Source of the DNA: Plasmodium malariae
Taxonomy: Eukaryota > Apicomplexa > Aconoidasida > Haemosporida > Plasmodiidae
Length of the DNA: 64,000 nt
NCBI RefSeq assembly: GCF_900090045.1
Contig: NC_041786.1
Location: 1,041,001 to 1,105,000, forward strand
Direction: 5' to 3'
Made by a program: the position numbers and the translations under genes. This document shows, in pieces, positions 21,749 through 34,164 of the stretch. The first letter of the stretch is position 1, and the number at the start of each line of letters is the position of its first letter. The notes below the pieces were generated by a model, which did no database searches, was not told the origin of the DNA, and worked only from the letters and a program-made list of their open reading frames with translations.

Positions 21749-24700
21749 TCTTCCATTTATATATGCACGCCTCTATGTACTTATGAGTGCCTCCATGTAC
21801 GCATGTATCCCTTCTCTAGCACAGTCGTGTCAATAAATAAAACTCCAACAAACACATTTTTAAGTTATTTTTTTTAACTCTCAATTGGCAGTCCTACAAA
21901 GACATCGTACAGCTAGATAATGACATTCTTAATGAGCTTAAAATATCAAGTAATAAAAAAGCGAAGACGAAAGAAAAATTATAAAAAGAAGAGCCATTTA
22001 GTCCTGTATTGTGTTTGTACTCTACCGTAGTGCAATGTATTGTAATGTATTACTTTTATTATTTTTTTTTTTTTTTTTTTTTTTTCCTACATATATTAAC
22101 TTTCATAACCCTCCATAGAAACAGGGAATAATTCGTCGATAAATGAGGTGAAGAGGCTATACAGGAGTGTAAATGGCATGAATAGCGATACAACGTATTT
22201 TAACTATGGCGAAAAAAATTTCGAGTACTATTGCGTTCCACCGTCCATCATAAAGTGCGTAACCGCTGCTAAGCGGCACATAAACGGTCCATTCGAGTGC
22301 ACAAGCACGCATACATATATATATATTTGCATGTATTTGCGTGTATTTGCGTGTATTTGCGTGTATTTGCGTGTATTTGCGTGTATTTGCGTGTATTTGC
22401 GTGTATTTGCGTGTATTTGCGTGTATTTGCGTGTATTTGCGTGCGTGTATTTGCGTGTATTTGCGTGTATTTGCGTGTATTTGCGTGTATTTGCGTGTAT
22501 TTGCGTGTATTTGCGTGTATTTGCATGTATTTGCATGTATTTTCGTGTATTTTCGTGCATATCTACGTATATTTAGGTACATGCACATGTACATCTGGAC
22601 GTGCCCCAATTTTTACATATGGCCCTATATATTTTTTTTTTTTGTTTTTGTTTCCCCACTGTCACCTTGCAGGGAGTACAACAACCTGGGGGTATATGAG
22701 TTGTACAAAGAACAGGCACAGTGTTTAAGAGAAATTTTCTTGAATGAAGATTTTGAGCATAACTTAAAAAAAAAAAAAAGCGAAATAGAAATTGATGAAA
22801 AGGAAATGGACAATATTGACATTATATTAAAATCTGGCTTCTTTTTCCCCTTTGAGATTTTGAAAGAAAAGAGTGCACAGTGGGAATATTTGCGAAACAC
22901 GGAAATAAATGAGTATGATGGCGATAAAAAATGGGAAATAATACCTACGAATAATGTTCAAGGTACTAGTAAGTTTTATAAAAACTTTTTATTTAACATT
23001 CCAACAGGTATGGGTAAAACGATCATATATGATATTATTATCATTCGATTGGTTTTATACAAAAGATATAGAGCAGTTTTAAGTCTTCCAACCATTTCGT
23101 TAATTAATGAAAAAAATGAGTATTATGAAAAATTGCTTGGTGATAATACTGTATCGTTGAATATAAAAAAATATAATAGCTTTGATTTTACCGGTTATTC
23201 ATATAGCCTTTCCACAGATATTGCCATATGTACGTATGAACAAGCAAATATTATTATTAATAATATTATTAAAAATAATTTAAAATGCAATTATATATTT
23301 ATCATTGATGAAATACATTTTATAAATGACTTGACAAGAGGAATTTTCATTGAGTCTTTACTAACAAAAATTAAATACATTCAAAAGAATTGTGGACACA
23401 TATTTAATATTCAGACTTACGGTTTCTCAGCAACGTTGTCAAATATTGACCTGGTAAGACTTTTTCACTTTTCATTTTTGGGAAAATTTCCTTGCTTGGT
23501 CATGCAGCTAGCTATTTTTTGTTCCCTTTTTTGTCAATTTTATTGTCGCTTATTTTTATTATTTTTATTTTTTTTTTTTTACATTTTTTCTGCAAATTTG
23601 ATATTACTTTCATCGCATTTTCTTATTTTTTCATATTTTTTTTTATTTTTTCATATTTTTTCATATGTTTTCATAATTTTTCATATTTTTTCATAATTTT
23701 TCATATTTTTTCATATTTTTTCATGTTTTCATAATTTTTCATATTTTTTCATATGTTTTCATAATTTTTCATATTTTTTCATATGTTTTCATAATTTTTC
23801 ATAATTTTTCATAATTTTTCATATTTTTTCATATGTTTTCATAATTTTTCTTATTTCTTATTATTTTGCACTCTTCCCTGCCCTTCTTGCAGCTAGGCGA
23901 ATGGTTAGATGCCAAGGTATACGTGAGCAAGGAGAAGTTGCAAAAGATAAAATACCTGTACAAGATAGGAAAAACTATTTATAAAGATCTACAGGAGAAG
24001 GAAATTGAAAGGGTGCTGGAAAGTCCATTCACTCTAGACCCAGATCACTTAGGATATATATTAAGTGAAGAATTAATTTTCAAAAGGAATGTATTGATAT
24101 TTTGCCCAACTAAAAAAAAGAGCGAACAGGTTGCAACTTTCATAAGTACCATTATGCCCTGTTACTTGAAAAAAAAAAAATTTAAAATAAATAATAAAAT
24201 AATTGAAAAAAGGATACACTTAATAATTGAGTTAAAAAAAATAGCAAGTATAAAAAGTGTAGACATAGAAAAATTAATACTTAATGGTATTTTTTATCAT
24301 CATTCTGAATTAGGAAAGAAGGAAAAAGAAATTATTGAAAAATCCTTTAAAGGAAATATACTCTTTTGTCTTTGTTGCACAACAACCTTATCAGTGGGAG
24401 TCAATTTGAATGTACACACAATTCTTATTAGGAGCATAAAACTGGGAAATACTTTTTTAACAAAAGAACAAATATTTCAAATAGCTGGTAGATGTGGAAG
24501 AACAAGGAAATTTGTTCAAATGACAAAAGAAAATATAAATAAGCAAAATTATGAAAGTAGAGACAACAGTATCAACAGTAACTTGAACAATTTTCTAGAA
24601 AGTGGATGTAAAACTCAGCTTAAGGAAAACATCTTTTTGGATAAACCTGAACATATGCAATATTATGACCTCGACTGTGATGGAAAGGTTGTCTTTTTCT

Positions 24701-27060
24701 TGACAACAGATGATAAAAATTATTTGGAAAAAATATTGTATCATAATGAAGGGGAACACAAGTTAAAAAGGAAAATGCACAATTTTCAGTTGTGCAGATT
24801 TCTAGTAGAATTCATCGAGTTAAATTTAATTAAAACCAAAAGGGATTTATCTAATTTTCTCACTTGTTACACTCTCAAGTTTTTTAAAATCGGTGAAGCA
24901 GAGGAAGGGAGCTGCAGCAGGTGGAGCGACCTCGACATGCATAACAACTGTTACTCCCCAAATCCACGCAAATATAATTGCAAATATAATTGTGTAGGCA
25001 AAAAAGGTGCTATAGTGGATGAAATAAAAGAAGTCTTTCAATTTATGTTTGAAAATAAATTAATTATTATACCATTTGAGAAGGAATGGAGCTACTACTG
25101 CTACTTGTTTGCACGTATTTATAATGTAAATTTGCTGAACGAGCAAAATATCTTCGATTTTAATTTTTTAAATCGCTCCATTAATGTTGACATATTAATG
25201 AAGAATGATTTACCACAGAAGATGGACTTGTTCAAAAAATTATATATTCATCATCACAATAATAAACATAACGATATGCATAATAGAAAATATAGCAATA
25301 GTGATAATAATTATAATTACACATTTGAACTAAAAACTAGTACTACGACTGAGGATAAACACTTTTTCTCCTTACCCTTTATTACACTTTTACTACTTTT
25401 TAAAGATACACAATTTAATAAAAATTTATTTCAAAACCTGTTTGTTCAGTTCATAAAATATTTATTTCTGGTTAATATAAATATTAAACAATACGATTTT
25501 TATGTCTACGATATGTTAAAGGACGATGATGTTATTTCATGTACTCACATATCTCCTTACGTTCATTCAGTTTGTAATTCCTTAGCTTTCCTTTTTAATT
25601 ATTCCTTAATTCAATACGTATATGTTAAAGGTACTCACGTCTTATGTGAAAATTTTAAAAAAATTAACATTCTTACCTGACCATTTTTGGGGCTGTTAAT
25701 GCACACCTGAACGCGTGCATGTATTAACGTGTATAACTGTACACAGAAAAAAAAAAAAAAAAAAAAAAAAAACACGCGCGTTATTTCCATTTGTGCATTT
25801 GCTTATTTACTCTTTTAATCCTTTACCAATTTTCTCATACTCTTTGAAGGATTTCCCATGGACATACTGCCTATCATTTTTGTATTTTGCGTAAATTCTG
25901 AAATTTCGTTAAAAATTAATTACGCCATGTATGAAGAAATAGTAACCTCAAACAGCATCAGTGGGAATAATATAAGGAAGATATTTCATTTTTTCGACTT
26001 AAACATTGAAAAATTAAAAAAGTTTAAGTTAACAAAAAGTGACGACCTACACGTAGCATCAAAGAATATTTTAATTGGGGAGTAAGGAAAGAAAGCTCAA
26101 AAAAAAAAAAAAAAATAAAACTTTTCGAAATTGTTCGAAATGCATGCATTGTACAGAATTGTACGAATTATTCCAGTTGTCCCAAATTACATGAAATTTG
26201 TACACAAAAAATTTATTGTTCCATTTCTCATTTAATCCTTGTCTCTATTCTCATAAGCATAAATATAGACCAGATATGCGAAAGCTTTGAATGGGAAAAA
26301 ATAAAACGGTTTTACTTTTCCCTGATTGTTTATGATCTGTTCAGTGAAGACATATATTCTGTGTCGAAGAAGTACTAAAAAAAAAAAATGAAATGAAATG
26401 AAATAAATCGAAATGAAATGAAATAAAATGAAATGAAATGAAATAAAATGAAATAAAATGAAATAAATCGAAATGAAATGAAATAAAATGAAATAAATCG
26501 AAATGAAATAAAATGAATAATAACAATAAAAAGGAAAAAGGGAAAAAAAAGGAAAACAAAATCCCAATAATTTTATTTGATTAGTCCCCATTTTGCACAA
26601 AATGATACGTAATATATGTAGGACCGTTGAACATGTTAATCAGTCAGTGGCACAACTGTTTCAACATTTTTTTTTTTTTTATTCTTTTTAGGTACAAATT
26701 GAAGACAAAAGAGTTGAAAAACTTATACGTGAAGAGTTGTTATAATCTTTCTTTCAACTACAAAATCCTTCGAAATTTTAAGGATTCCCTGTAACAAAAA
26801 AAAAAAAAAAAAAAAAAAATGAAAATTTTACGATAATGGAAAATTAAATGAATCCAAGAAGTGGCAAAAAATTGCCTTTATTTTGTAATTTCTTAATTTC
26901 TTAATTTCTAAATTTCTAAATTTCTAAATTTCTTCATTTCTTTTCATTTCATTTCATTTTTCTTTTTTTTTTTTTTTCCTTCTGTAGGGACATATTTTGC
27001 GGTGTTTTAGAAAAGTTACTATCCAAAATGAAATCCCGAATTTTTCCTTTTATTACTTAA
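21071..27060 (+). CDS. POLQ/HELQ-type superfamily 2 DNA helicase
   Basis: Ten exons join in phase: 21071-21108, 21563-21614, 21892-21949, 22119-22254, 22673-23453, 23893-25630, 25850-26081, 26258-26371, 26692-26790, 26988-27060, giving about 1,106 residues. Motif I is PTGMGKT (about residue 205), motif II DEIH, motif III FSATLSN, then FYHHSELGKKEKEIIEKSF, motif V TTLSVGVNL and motif VI QIAGRCGRTR, the set shared by polymerase theta and HELQ/Hel308. The last four exons match the helical region after the helicase core (SLIVYDLFSEDIYSVSKKY and following). No polymerase domain follows: the stop is at 27060 and the next gene is a kinase. Expected role is DNA repair, such as microhomology end joining or fork processing. 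Long introns carry repeat arrays. The exon 6 donor (AAAG|GTACTC) is the least certain junction. Confidence 0.92.
22318..22560. repeat. 10-bp TTGCGTGTAT array inside helicase intron 4
   Basis: About twenty near-perfect decamers of TTGCGTGTAT, with ATG variants at both edges and one truncated copy (GTGCGTGTAT) near 22441. It lies wholly within the 22255-22672 intron. Every frame through it stays open on both strands, so naive gene finders may fuse it to the helicase. Confidence 0.93.
23625..23855. repeat. TTTTTTCATA-type array inside helicase intron 5
   Basis: Units of 10-13 bp alternating TTTTTTCATATT, TTTTCATAATT and GTTTTCATAATT, ending about 40 bp before the acceptor of the 23893 exon, so it overlaps or extends the polypyrimidine tract. 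Confidence 0.85.
26385..26515. repeat. GAAATGAAATAAAAT array in a helicase intron
   Basis: Purine-rich pentamer-based repeat (AAATG, AAATA, with AAATCG steps) within the 26372-26691 intron. Confidence 0.85.
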
Positions 27061-28049
27061 CTATTGAAGTCTTATATTTTTTTTATCTTTTAATTTCGTT
27101 GCACATTTATATACCCTTTTATCTACATATATATTTGTATACACATTTAAAAGAAATGTACTATATATACGGATTCAGCCGTGTGAGACACAGCTGTGTT
27201 TACGCACATGAAACATTTTTAATATATCACTTTTTTCTCACCTTGTCCTTTTATTATTTTTAATTTTAAGTATTAATGTGCATGTTACATTATAAATATC
27301 ATATTTTGTTGTGCACAATTTTTTTTTTTAAAACAAGATTATGTAACACTTTTTGGTTCTTCATTCAATATTTGAGTAATTATATTATTTTTTTTTTTTT
27401 TTTTTATGTGCACATTTATATAACAACAGTTTTTATAATTTTGACTAATAGCAAAGCGGGGTAAAAAAAAGAAAAAAAAAAAGAGGCTGTTCACATTTGA
27501 ATCGAACAAAAAAAAAAAAAAGAAAAAAGAAAAACATTTAACATTTAACATTTAACATTCTTAGCATATATATTTTTTTAAATAGCGCAAAAATGACTTT
27601 ATATCACGAAGACAAATTAGTGTTATTCTGATTTTTTTTTTTTTTTCTTTCGCCCTTGCGAATGTATTGCACATGAGTGTGTGTATGTGAGTGCGAGTAC
27701 GGATGCACGTTGGTCTATTAATCTGTAGGTATGCTCGTCTGTATGAATGTGCGTGTTATTTATATGTACATCTTACATGTGCTCGTAGGTCTTTACAAAG
27801 CAGAATTTTCCTTCGGGGCTTGCTCAAAAAAGTTCACAATTTTTGCCTGACTTGTTCATATTTTTTTATTTGTAGCTTATTTCCAGCTAGCTAAATGAAA
27901 AAAAAAAAAAAAAAATTAAATTAAAAAAATATAAAAAAGTAGAATAATAGTGTAATATAGTAACAGTGTAACATAATATAAAAAAGGGGATAAGGGAGTA
28001 GAATCGCCAATTTATGTACACCATTTGTATAGGTTAAAGACACCCGAAA
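27061..28049. other. Intergenic region, helicase 3' end to pseudokinase start
   Basis: Contains poly-T and poly-A runs, a short (CATTTAA)n stretch near 27535-27556 and TG/GTAC-rich simple sequence near 27670-27780. No gene supported; frames at 27276-27464 and 27691-27894 are low-complexity. Confidence 0.7.
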
Positions 28050-29648
28050 ATGAGTAAATGGAGTTCACTAAAAAGTAAAATAGTGTGGCCTAATGAATTC
28101 GTTTATGTAATTGAGAATGAAGGATATGATAACAAATATGGTCATAGTTATATTGTAAAATATAATGGAAATATAGTACATAAAAATTTTAAAAAGAGAT
28201 TACATAAAGTAGAAAAGTTACTGAAGGTTACAAATAATATATGTCAGGATTTAGAGGAAAAAAATAATCAATACGATTCCGACGGTCTCGAATATGACAA
28301 CAATGTTTCAGAAGAAATTAATAATGCAAATCAAATATTATTAAGATTAAATGATAAAAAGGAATTTATTAATGATAAACTTTCTAAAATTAATACTATT
28401 GATGAAAAATATGATATAATAATAAAAGAAGAGCCTTGTTATATATTTCGCCTGGATTTGCCTTATCTTAACGTGGAAGAGGATTATTTAATCGCGTCTT
28501 TGAAAAAAAAGTATTTTCATGAATATTACATGAACAGAAAAAAGAAAGGGAATCATTATTCAGGTAAAAATAAATCACGAGGAAAAGAAAAAGAGAAAGA
28601 GAAAGTGAAGGAATATAAAACCTATTTATATAATATAAAAATAATGGAATGTGAGGAAAGCATAGTAGGTAATAGAGAATTTATTTTTTCCGAAGCAAAC
28701 TCTGAACATCTCAAAATAAATACTCTTATTAATGAAGGAAAAAGCATACGAAGTGCACTATACGAGTACAAGGGCTACTGTCTCGATTCGCTTAGCGACG
28801 AAGAGGATAATGAAGAAGATAACGAGGCGGATGACAAAGGAACACACCCAAATAATGGACAATCACCTGAACAAGTCAGGAAAAAGGAAGAACAAATGAA
28901 CGGCCAAAATAAGAAAGAAATAACTTATGAAACGTTATGCATTCTGCCCTACTGTGACATAATAAAATTAAAAAAAAAAGAATTTAACACAGAGAATACT
29001 GTTGCCGGATTTCTAACCCCATATCTCCTCAACGGAAATGTGAGGAAATATATTGAAAATATTCATCAGTATATAAAATATAAGATTGATGATGAGATTA
29101 TTTTAAAAAATTTAACTAATATTATAAAATTAATGGCTTTTTTAAAAGAAAAAAGTTTATTCCATGGAAATATAAAACCGAGTAACCTTTTCATTAGTAA
29201 CAATGGTCTTCATTTATTAATAGGAAACTTTATTCCTAAATTGAAATTATTAAATTATTATTTTTATGTTATACATATGAGAAGAAAAATACCAAGGTAT
29301 ATATCACCAGAACTACTTGCATATTTAAAAAAAAAAAGAATTATATCTAAAAGTAGGATGAAGCAAAACAAACATATAGATAAGTTCTTTTTTAAAAACG
29401 ATGTATTCTGCTTAGGTTTATCTTTTTATTATATTATAACTATGAAAGAGGATATACTATACTATATTGACAATCCTCATGTTTTTCAATTTAATGTGGA
29501 CAGTGCACAATCGTTTATTACAAGACCAGAATTGTTTTTTCTTTTAAAGCATATGTTAACTTATGAACACAAGCAACGACCCGATTGGCCCGCTTTGGCC
29601 ATAATGGTCAATCAGATCAGGGGAAGCAGGAAATTAAAAGGTAATTAA
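28050..29648 (+). CDS. Protein kinase-like protein, probable pseudokinase
   Basis: Single exon, 532 residues. The C-terminal half has a kinase C-lobe order: the catalytic-loop position reads FHGNIKPSNLFI (about residue 371) instead of HRD.K..N; the DFG position reads IGNF (about 391); the APE region reads RYISPELLAYL; and FKNDVFCLGLSFYYI (about 447) matches the helix-F D(V/I)(W/F)S.G segment. The catalytic Asp of HRD and the metal-binding Asp of DFG are both missing, while the Asn of K..N and helix-F Asp remain. No Gly-rich loop or clear VAIK lysine is visible in the N-terminal half, which is Lys/Glu-rich and ends in an acidic linker (LSDEEDNEEDNEADD). The best reading is a scaffold or regulatory pseudokinase. 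An atypical active kinase is possible but not supported. Confidence 0.85.
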   Translation: MSKWSSLKSKIVWPNEFVYVIENEGYDNKYGHSYIVKYNGNIVHKNFKKRLHKVEKLLKVTNNICQDLEEKNNQYDSDGLEYDNNVSEEINNANQILLRLNDKKEFINDKLSKINTIDEKYDIIIKEEPCYIFRLDLPYLNVEEDYLIASLKKKYFHEYYMNRKKKGNHYSGKNKSRGKEKEKEKVKEYKTYLYNIKIMECEESIVGNREFIFSEANSEHLKINTLINEGKSIRSALYEYKGYCLDSLSDEEDNEEDNEADDKGTHPNNGQSPEQVRKKEEQMNGQNKKEITYETLCILPYCDIIKLKKKEFNTENTVAGFLTPYLLNGNVRKYIENIHQYIKYKIDDEIILKNLTNIIKLMAFLKEKSLFHGNIKPSNLFISNNGLHLLIGNFIPKLKLLNYYFYVIHMRRKIPRYISPELLAYLKKKRIISKSRMKQNKHIDKFFFKNDVFCLGLSFYYIITMKEDILYYIDNPHVFQFNVDSAQSFITRPELFFLLKHMLTYEHKQRPDWPALAIMVNQIRGSRKLKGN

Positions 29649-30687
29649 CATGGAGGAGGTGCAGCATAACAGCGGTGCAACCGCCAACCGTTGTACCCCA
29701 TATGCGTTTTGCACACACGACGTATGTCTATTGCTAGAACATTAGCAGTGCTATCAGGATTAGAAGCAGGATTAATATAGTGTATCCATATAGCCGCATT
29801 AAGCACTCTACTCAATTAGCAGTTGCTATATTACAATTCCCTTTTACTTTTTGGCACACCATTTGTCCACGTAAAGCTTTATATTTGCCTAAATTTTTCA
29901 GTTTAAAAAGACTTTGTATTAAGTTAAATTTTAAACAAAATATGTGCATATAATAAAAAATGTGTATGTGTTTTGTCCTTTCGTGTGCAAGAATTATATA
30001 TTTTTCCGCTTTTTACAAAATGTAAACACATATAATTGGCCTAGTGGCAAAGTGTTAATACAATTCTAACTCTTCGATCAATCGACATATATGCACATAA
30101 TACAAGAAGTACGAACAAGCTACCCACCAGTGGGCATGGGGGGGATGTGAACTACAGTTAGAGGACAATAAAAATCGCCAACAAATAGGTACACACAATT
30201 GTGCTAGTGTATATATAAATACATACACATAAATACATATATACATGTATATACATACATACATGTACACACATACTTATACATACATACTTGTACATGC
30301 ATACCTACATACATACATATACATACATACTTGTACATGCATACTTATACGTACATACTTGTACATGCATACTTATACGTACATACTTGTACATGCATAC
30401 CTACATACATACATACATACATATACATATACACATACATACTTGTACATGCACACTTATACGTACATACCTACATATATATTCATATACATGTATACAC
30501 ACTTACCCGCTACAGAGTCGTTAAAACTTATGATCAATTAAAAAGAAATATTTTATATCTCATGTTTGGATTCTCTCAAATGGGTATTTGTATAAATACG
30601 TAAGTGGGCATGCATAGATAATCATCGTTAAAATAACAGATGTAAGAGGGTATATGTAAATGAAAATGTGAGCTAGCTTATTCTTGT
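29649..30687. other. Convergent region between pseudokinase and RRM genes
   Basis: Mostly non-repetitive to about 30,220, then a CATACTTATACGTACATACT-type microsatellite (30225-30505). No gene supported; the frames spanning the repeat are periodic. Confidence 0.7.
30225..30505. repeat. TACATACTTGTACATGCATA-type compound repeat
   Basis: Interleaved 6-, 10- and 20-base steps of ACATAC, TTGTACATGC and TTATACGTAC. GTAC tetramers recur throughout and the array is nearly self-complementary locally. Confidence 0.85.
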
Positions 30688-33313
30688 TTAATTATTCGAG
30701 GTTACATCCTTTTGGAAGTTCTTTCTATTTTTAAAATTGTTAAAAGGCTTTCTGTTAAAATTTTTTCCATCGCCCTTATTGTTCTTAAAGTTATTGCTGT
30801 TGTTGTTGCTGTAGTTGTTGTTGTAGTTGTTACTATTATTGCCATTATTATGCCTGTAGCTGTTTCCATTGGTATTGTTATCATTATCGTTATTTACGTC
30901 ATTGTTTCCCTCTGTTTGTTCGTTCCCATTGAAGTTTCCCCTGTGTGTGCTGAAGTACCTGCCATTTTTGCCTCTGTTATCATTTTTGTGTCCACCTCTA
31001 TCATCGTTTCTTTTTTCATTTCCATTAATAAATTTGTTAAAATTAAAATTTTTTTTTCCTGCGAATCCCTTTCCTGCTTGCCCCTGATTTGGACCTGCCC
31101 TATTCTTATTAAACCCAGAATTATTATTATTAAATTTGTTCATGTTATTAAAACTATAGTTGTTATTATTATCATAAGACGAATAATTATTATTATTTAA
31201 CATAATGGATACACGGACATAACTATTATTCATTAGATGACCATCTCGTTCTATTGCTTTTAGACAACTAGCTAAACTATCAAATTCTACAAAGACTTTT
31301 GTATTATTATTAATAAAATGTATATTGTTAATTAACCCACAATTATCCAAAAATTTTCTTATATCTTCTTCTGATGTATTTTTTTCTACATATGATATAA
31401 GTATTTTATTTTGGACATACTTATTTTCAAAAAATTTAACAGGTATTCCTTTAAATTTTTCACTTGTTTTTCTTAATAACAAATCTTTTATTTTTCTATC
31501 TGTACAATATATAAAAGCAGAATTGTTATATCGAATAATATATATATATATGTCTTCTTCCACATAATTATCAGCTACAATACCTTTTATAAATTTTCTT
31601 ACATCATCTTCTTCTGTATCTCTACTAATATTAATTAAGGTTAAGAGATATTCCCCTTGATCCTTTTCACTACTATTATTCATACCTAATTCATTCTGTG
31701 CAATGTTTTTACTATTACCCTTATTAATATTGTTATTATTACTGTTACTATTGTTCACCTTCTGCTTTTTATTATTTTCTAAATTTGGGCCTGCTTTTTC
31801 CTTTTTTCTTTTATTTTTACCAACCACGTTTTTCTCTTGCCTTTTTTGCTCCTCTTCTTCGTCCGTTTCTGTGTCCTCGTCTGTGTCCTCATCGGTATCC
31901 TCTTCTGCATCCTTTTCTGCATCTTCTTCTGCATCTTCTTCTGCATCTACTTTTGCATTTACTTCTTTATCCGAATCCGAATCGGCGTCTGAATCTGAAT
32001 CAGAATCTGAATCAGAATCTGAGTCCGAATCAGAATCTTCCTTTTTCTTCTGTACCTTCTTTTTCTCTGCTTTCTTTCCACTACCTCCTGCCACTGTGCC
32101 TACTGATGTTTTTGCAACTACTGCAGCTGTAGCTGATGATACTTTTGCCGCAGTTTTTGGTGCTTCTTTTGCCGCTCCCTTTGCCACTCCTTTTGCCAGT
32201 ACTTTTGGTGCCTCTTTTTTCTTCTGCTCTTCTTCATCCGAATCCGAATCGGAATCTGAGTCTGAATCTGAGTCAGAATCTGAATCTGAGTCCGAGTCAG
32301 CTTCTTTTTTTTTCTTTTCTGTAACATTTGTTTTGTTGGAAACAGGTTCAACTTTTTCTTCTATGTCCTTGTCATTATCACTGTCGTCTGAATCATCATC
32401 ACTGTCATCTGAAGAATCCGACGATTCTGATACAACTTCTTTTTTCTTTTTTGCTTTACCTTTTTTCGCTTTTTTTTTATTCCTTCCTCCTAAAATATTA
32501 TGTTTTGCTTCTGAGTCAGCAGCTGTAGATTCAGTCACTTTGCTTTCAATTTTGTTATCATCATCTGTAAGGTACGGAGAAACGAGTAAGAAATGTACAT
32601 ATAAGAAAGGAGCATACAAAAAAAAAAAAAAAAATATATGTACACATTTACATTTACATTTTGGTTAACAATACACTAAAACGTTCATACACTTCATGGC
32701 GTACTTTTTTTTTTTTTTTTTTTTTTTTTTAACTACATCAAGGAATGTGCAATCATACACAAAAGAGAAACAAACAACAACAGAAAAAAAAAAAAAAAAA
32801 AAAGGAAAGAAAGAAAGAAAAATAAAACAAAGTAGAACAATACAACGCAATAATACACAATAGAAAATTCCACCTATGCATACATACATAAATGTAACAC
32901 GGATAAAAAAAAATATATATTTTTTTTTTTTTTTCAGTGATCTTGGTGAAATAGCAAAAACTCATCAAATTATTTTGTCAGTATTTCTTTTTTCATCATA
33001 AAAAAAAAAAAAAATAATATTTCTTATTTGCACATACATGTTATAAAATAACAAAACACAAAATGATGACTTTTTGAGAAAAAAAATAAAATAAATTAAC
33101 TACGTTAGGAAGTAACTACGTTAGGAAGTAACTACGTGTGGAAGTAGCAACGTAATGAAGTAGCAACGTAATGAAGTAACAACGTAATGAAGTAACAAAA
33201 ACATTCCTCGCTTAAATTTTGCACATAAACTAACCTGCTTGGTCTTTTTTTTCGCTTATTTTATCTTCCTTCGGTTTGCTCTTTTTAAATAAATTTAGGG
33301 CCATTTTTTTCAT
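30688..33313 (-). CDS. Nucleolin-like RNA-binding protein with two RRMs
   Basis: Two exons, 33235-33313 (MKKMALNLFKKSKPKEDK, donor G|GTTAGT) and 30688-32564, join in phase to give 651 residues. The N-terminal third alternates Lys-rich patches with pure Ser-Asp runs and an Asp/Glu-rich run, as in nucleolin or Nopp140-type nucleolar proteins; the SD runs are likely CK2-type phosphorylation targets. Two RRM-like domains follow at about residues 325-475 (YLLTLINISRDTEEDDVRKF; KILISYVEKNTSEEDIRKF). The C-terminal 170 residues are Asn/Gly/Phe/Arg-rich, an RGG-like low-complexity tail. A role in rRNA processing is inference from architecture. An open frame upstream of the exon 2 acceptor (to 32619) is intron. 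Confidence 0.88.
33105..33200. repeat. 16-bp AACTACGTTAGGAAGT repeat in the RRM-gene intron
   Basis: About six drifting copies (AACTACGTTAGGAAGT changing to AACGTAATGAAGTAGC) within the intron 32565-33234, about 35 bp from its donor. Confidence 0.85.
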
Positions 33314-34104
33314 TTCTTTATAAAATAAAACGTAATTGTGTAGTTCAAAAGAGCTAAACAGTAGCTGCTCAACCGTCGATATTCAGTAATGTTATAACTA
33401 TTATACGTATTAATTTTGTAGAGTAATGAAAATGTACGTTATTTATAATAACAGATTTGTATGATATTTGTTAAATGGGCTTATAAAAATTAATTTGTTT
33501 CTATAAAAAGTATTTTATTATATAATAAGAAAAAAAAAAAAAAATTAAATAATACATACAAGCAAAATTTTACATAATTTATACAAGCAAAATTACATAA
33601 TTTATACAAGCAAAATTGCATATAATAAACACGTAAAATGAATGTCCTTTCAATTGTTTTCATTTATATATGTATATTTTATAAATTACAAACGCTCAAA
33701 AAATTAAATGAAGATAAGAAACACAACGCGTATATATATCTATTGATTTATTTTATATAAAGTAATAGGCTTTTTGTTTTTAAAAATCAGTACTAAAATA
33801 TTAACTGCTTATTTAAAAATCGATACGATGATCTTCGCAAAATGATTACGATGAATTTTAAAAAAATGAAAATTATATATTGTCAAAAATAGTAGAACGT
33901 AAATTATTACTTGTTCAGGTAAAATTAAAAAATTTATATGAAACATGTGCTATGCGATATGTATACGTATATATATGTATAAATATAAATTAAGAAAATG
34001 TAAAGTTGCGTTGTATACGTTTTACTGTTGATTTGCAATTGCATATTTATAATAATATGTTCATTATAATTAAGCATACAGATAAATATGTTACTCCTAC
34101 ATAA

Positions 34105-34117
34105 ATATATACTTAAA

Positions 34118-34155
<38 letters not shown>

Positions 34156-34164
34156 AGTATATAT
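34105..34164. repeat. Inverted repeat around a (TA)n core, cruciform-prone
   Basis: ATATATACTTAAAT at 34105-34118 is the exact reverse complement of ATTTAAGTATATAT at 34151-34164. The 32 bases between are almost purely alternating A and T, so the whole 60-bp element can pair with itself. Confidence 0.9.

Noticed and set aside
22148..22576. Long continuous frames through the TTGCGTGTAT array that could extend the helicase N-terminus
   Set aside because: The donor near 22255 and acceptor at 22672 join the flanking conserved segments in phase; the array is intron.
31703..32668. 321-codon Ser/Phe-rich plus-strand frame opposite the RRM gene
   Set aside because: It is the antisense of Ser-Asp/Lys repeats in the RRM gene; the minus-strand frame has the RRM domains.
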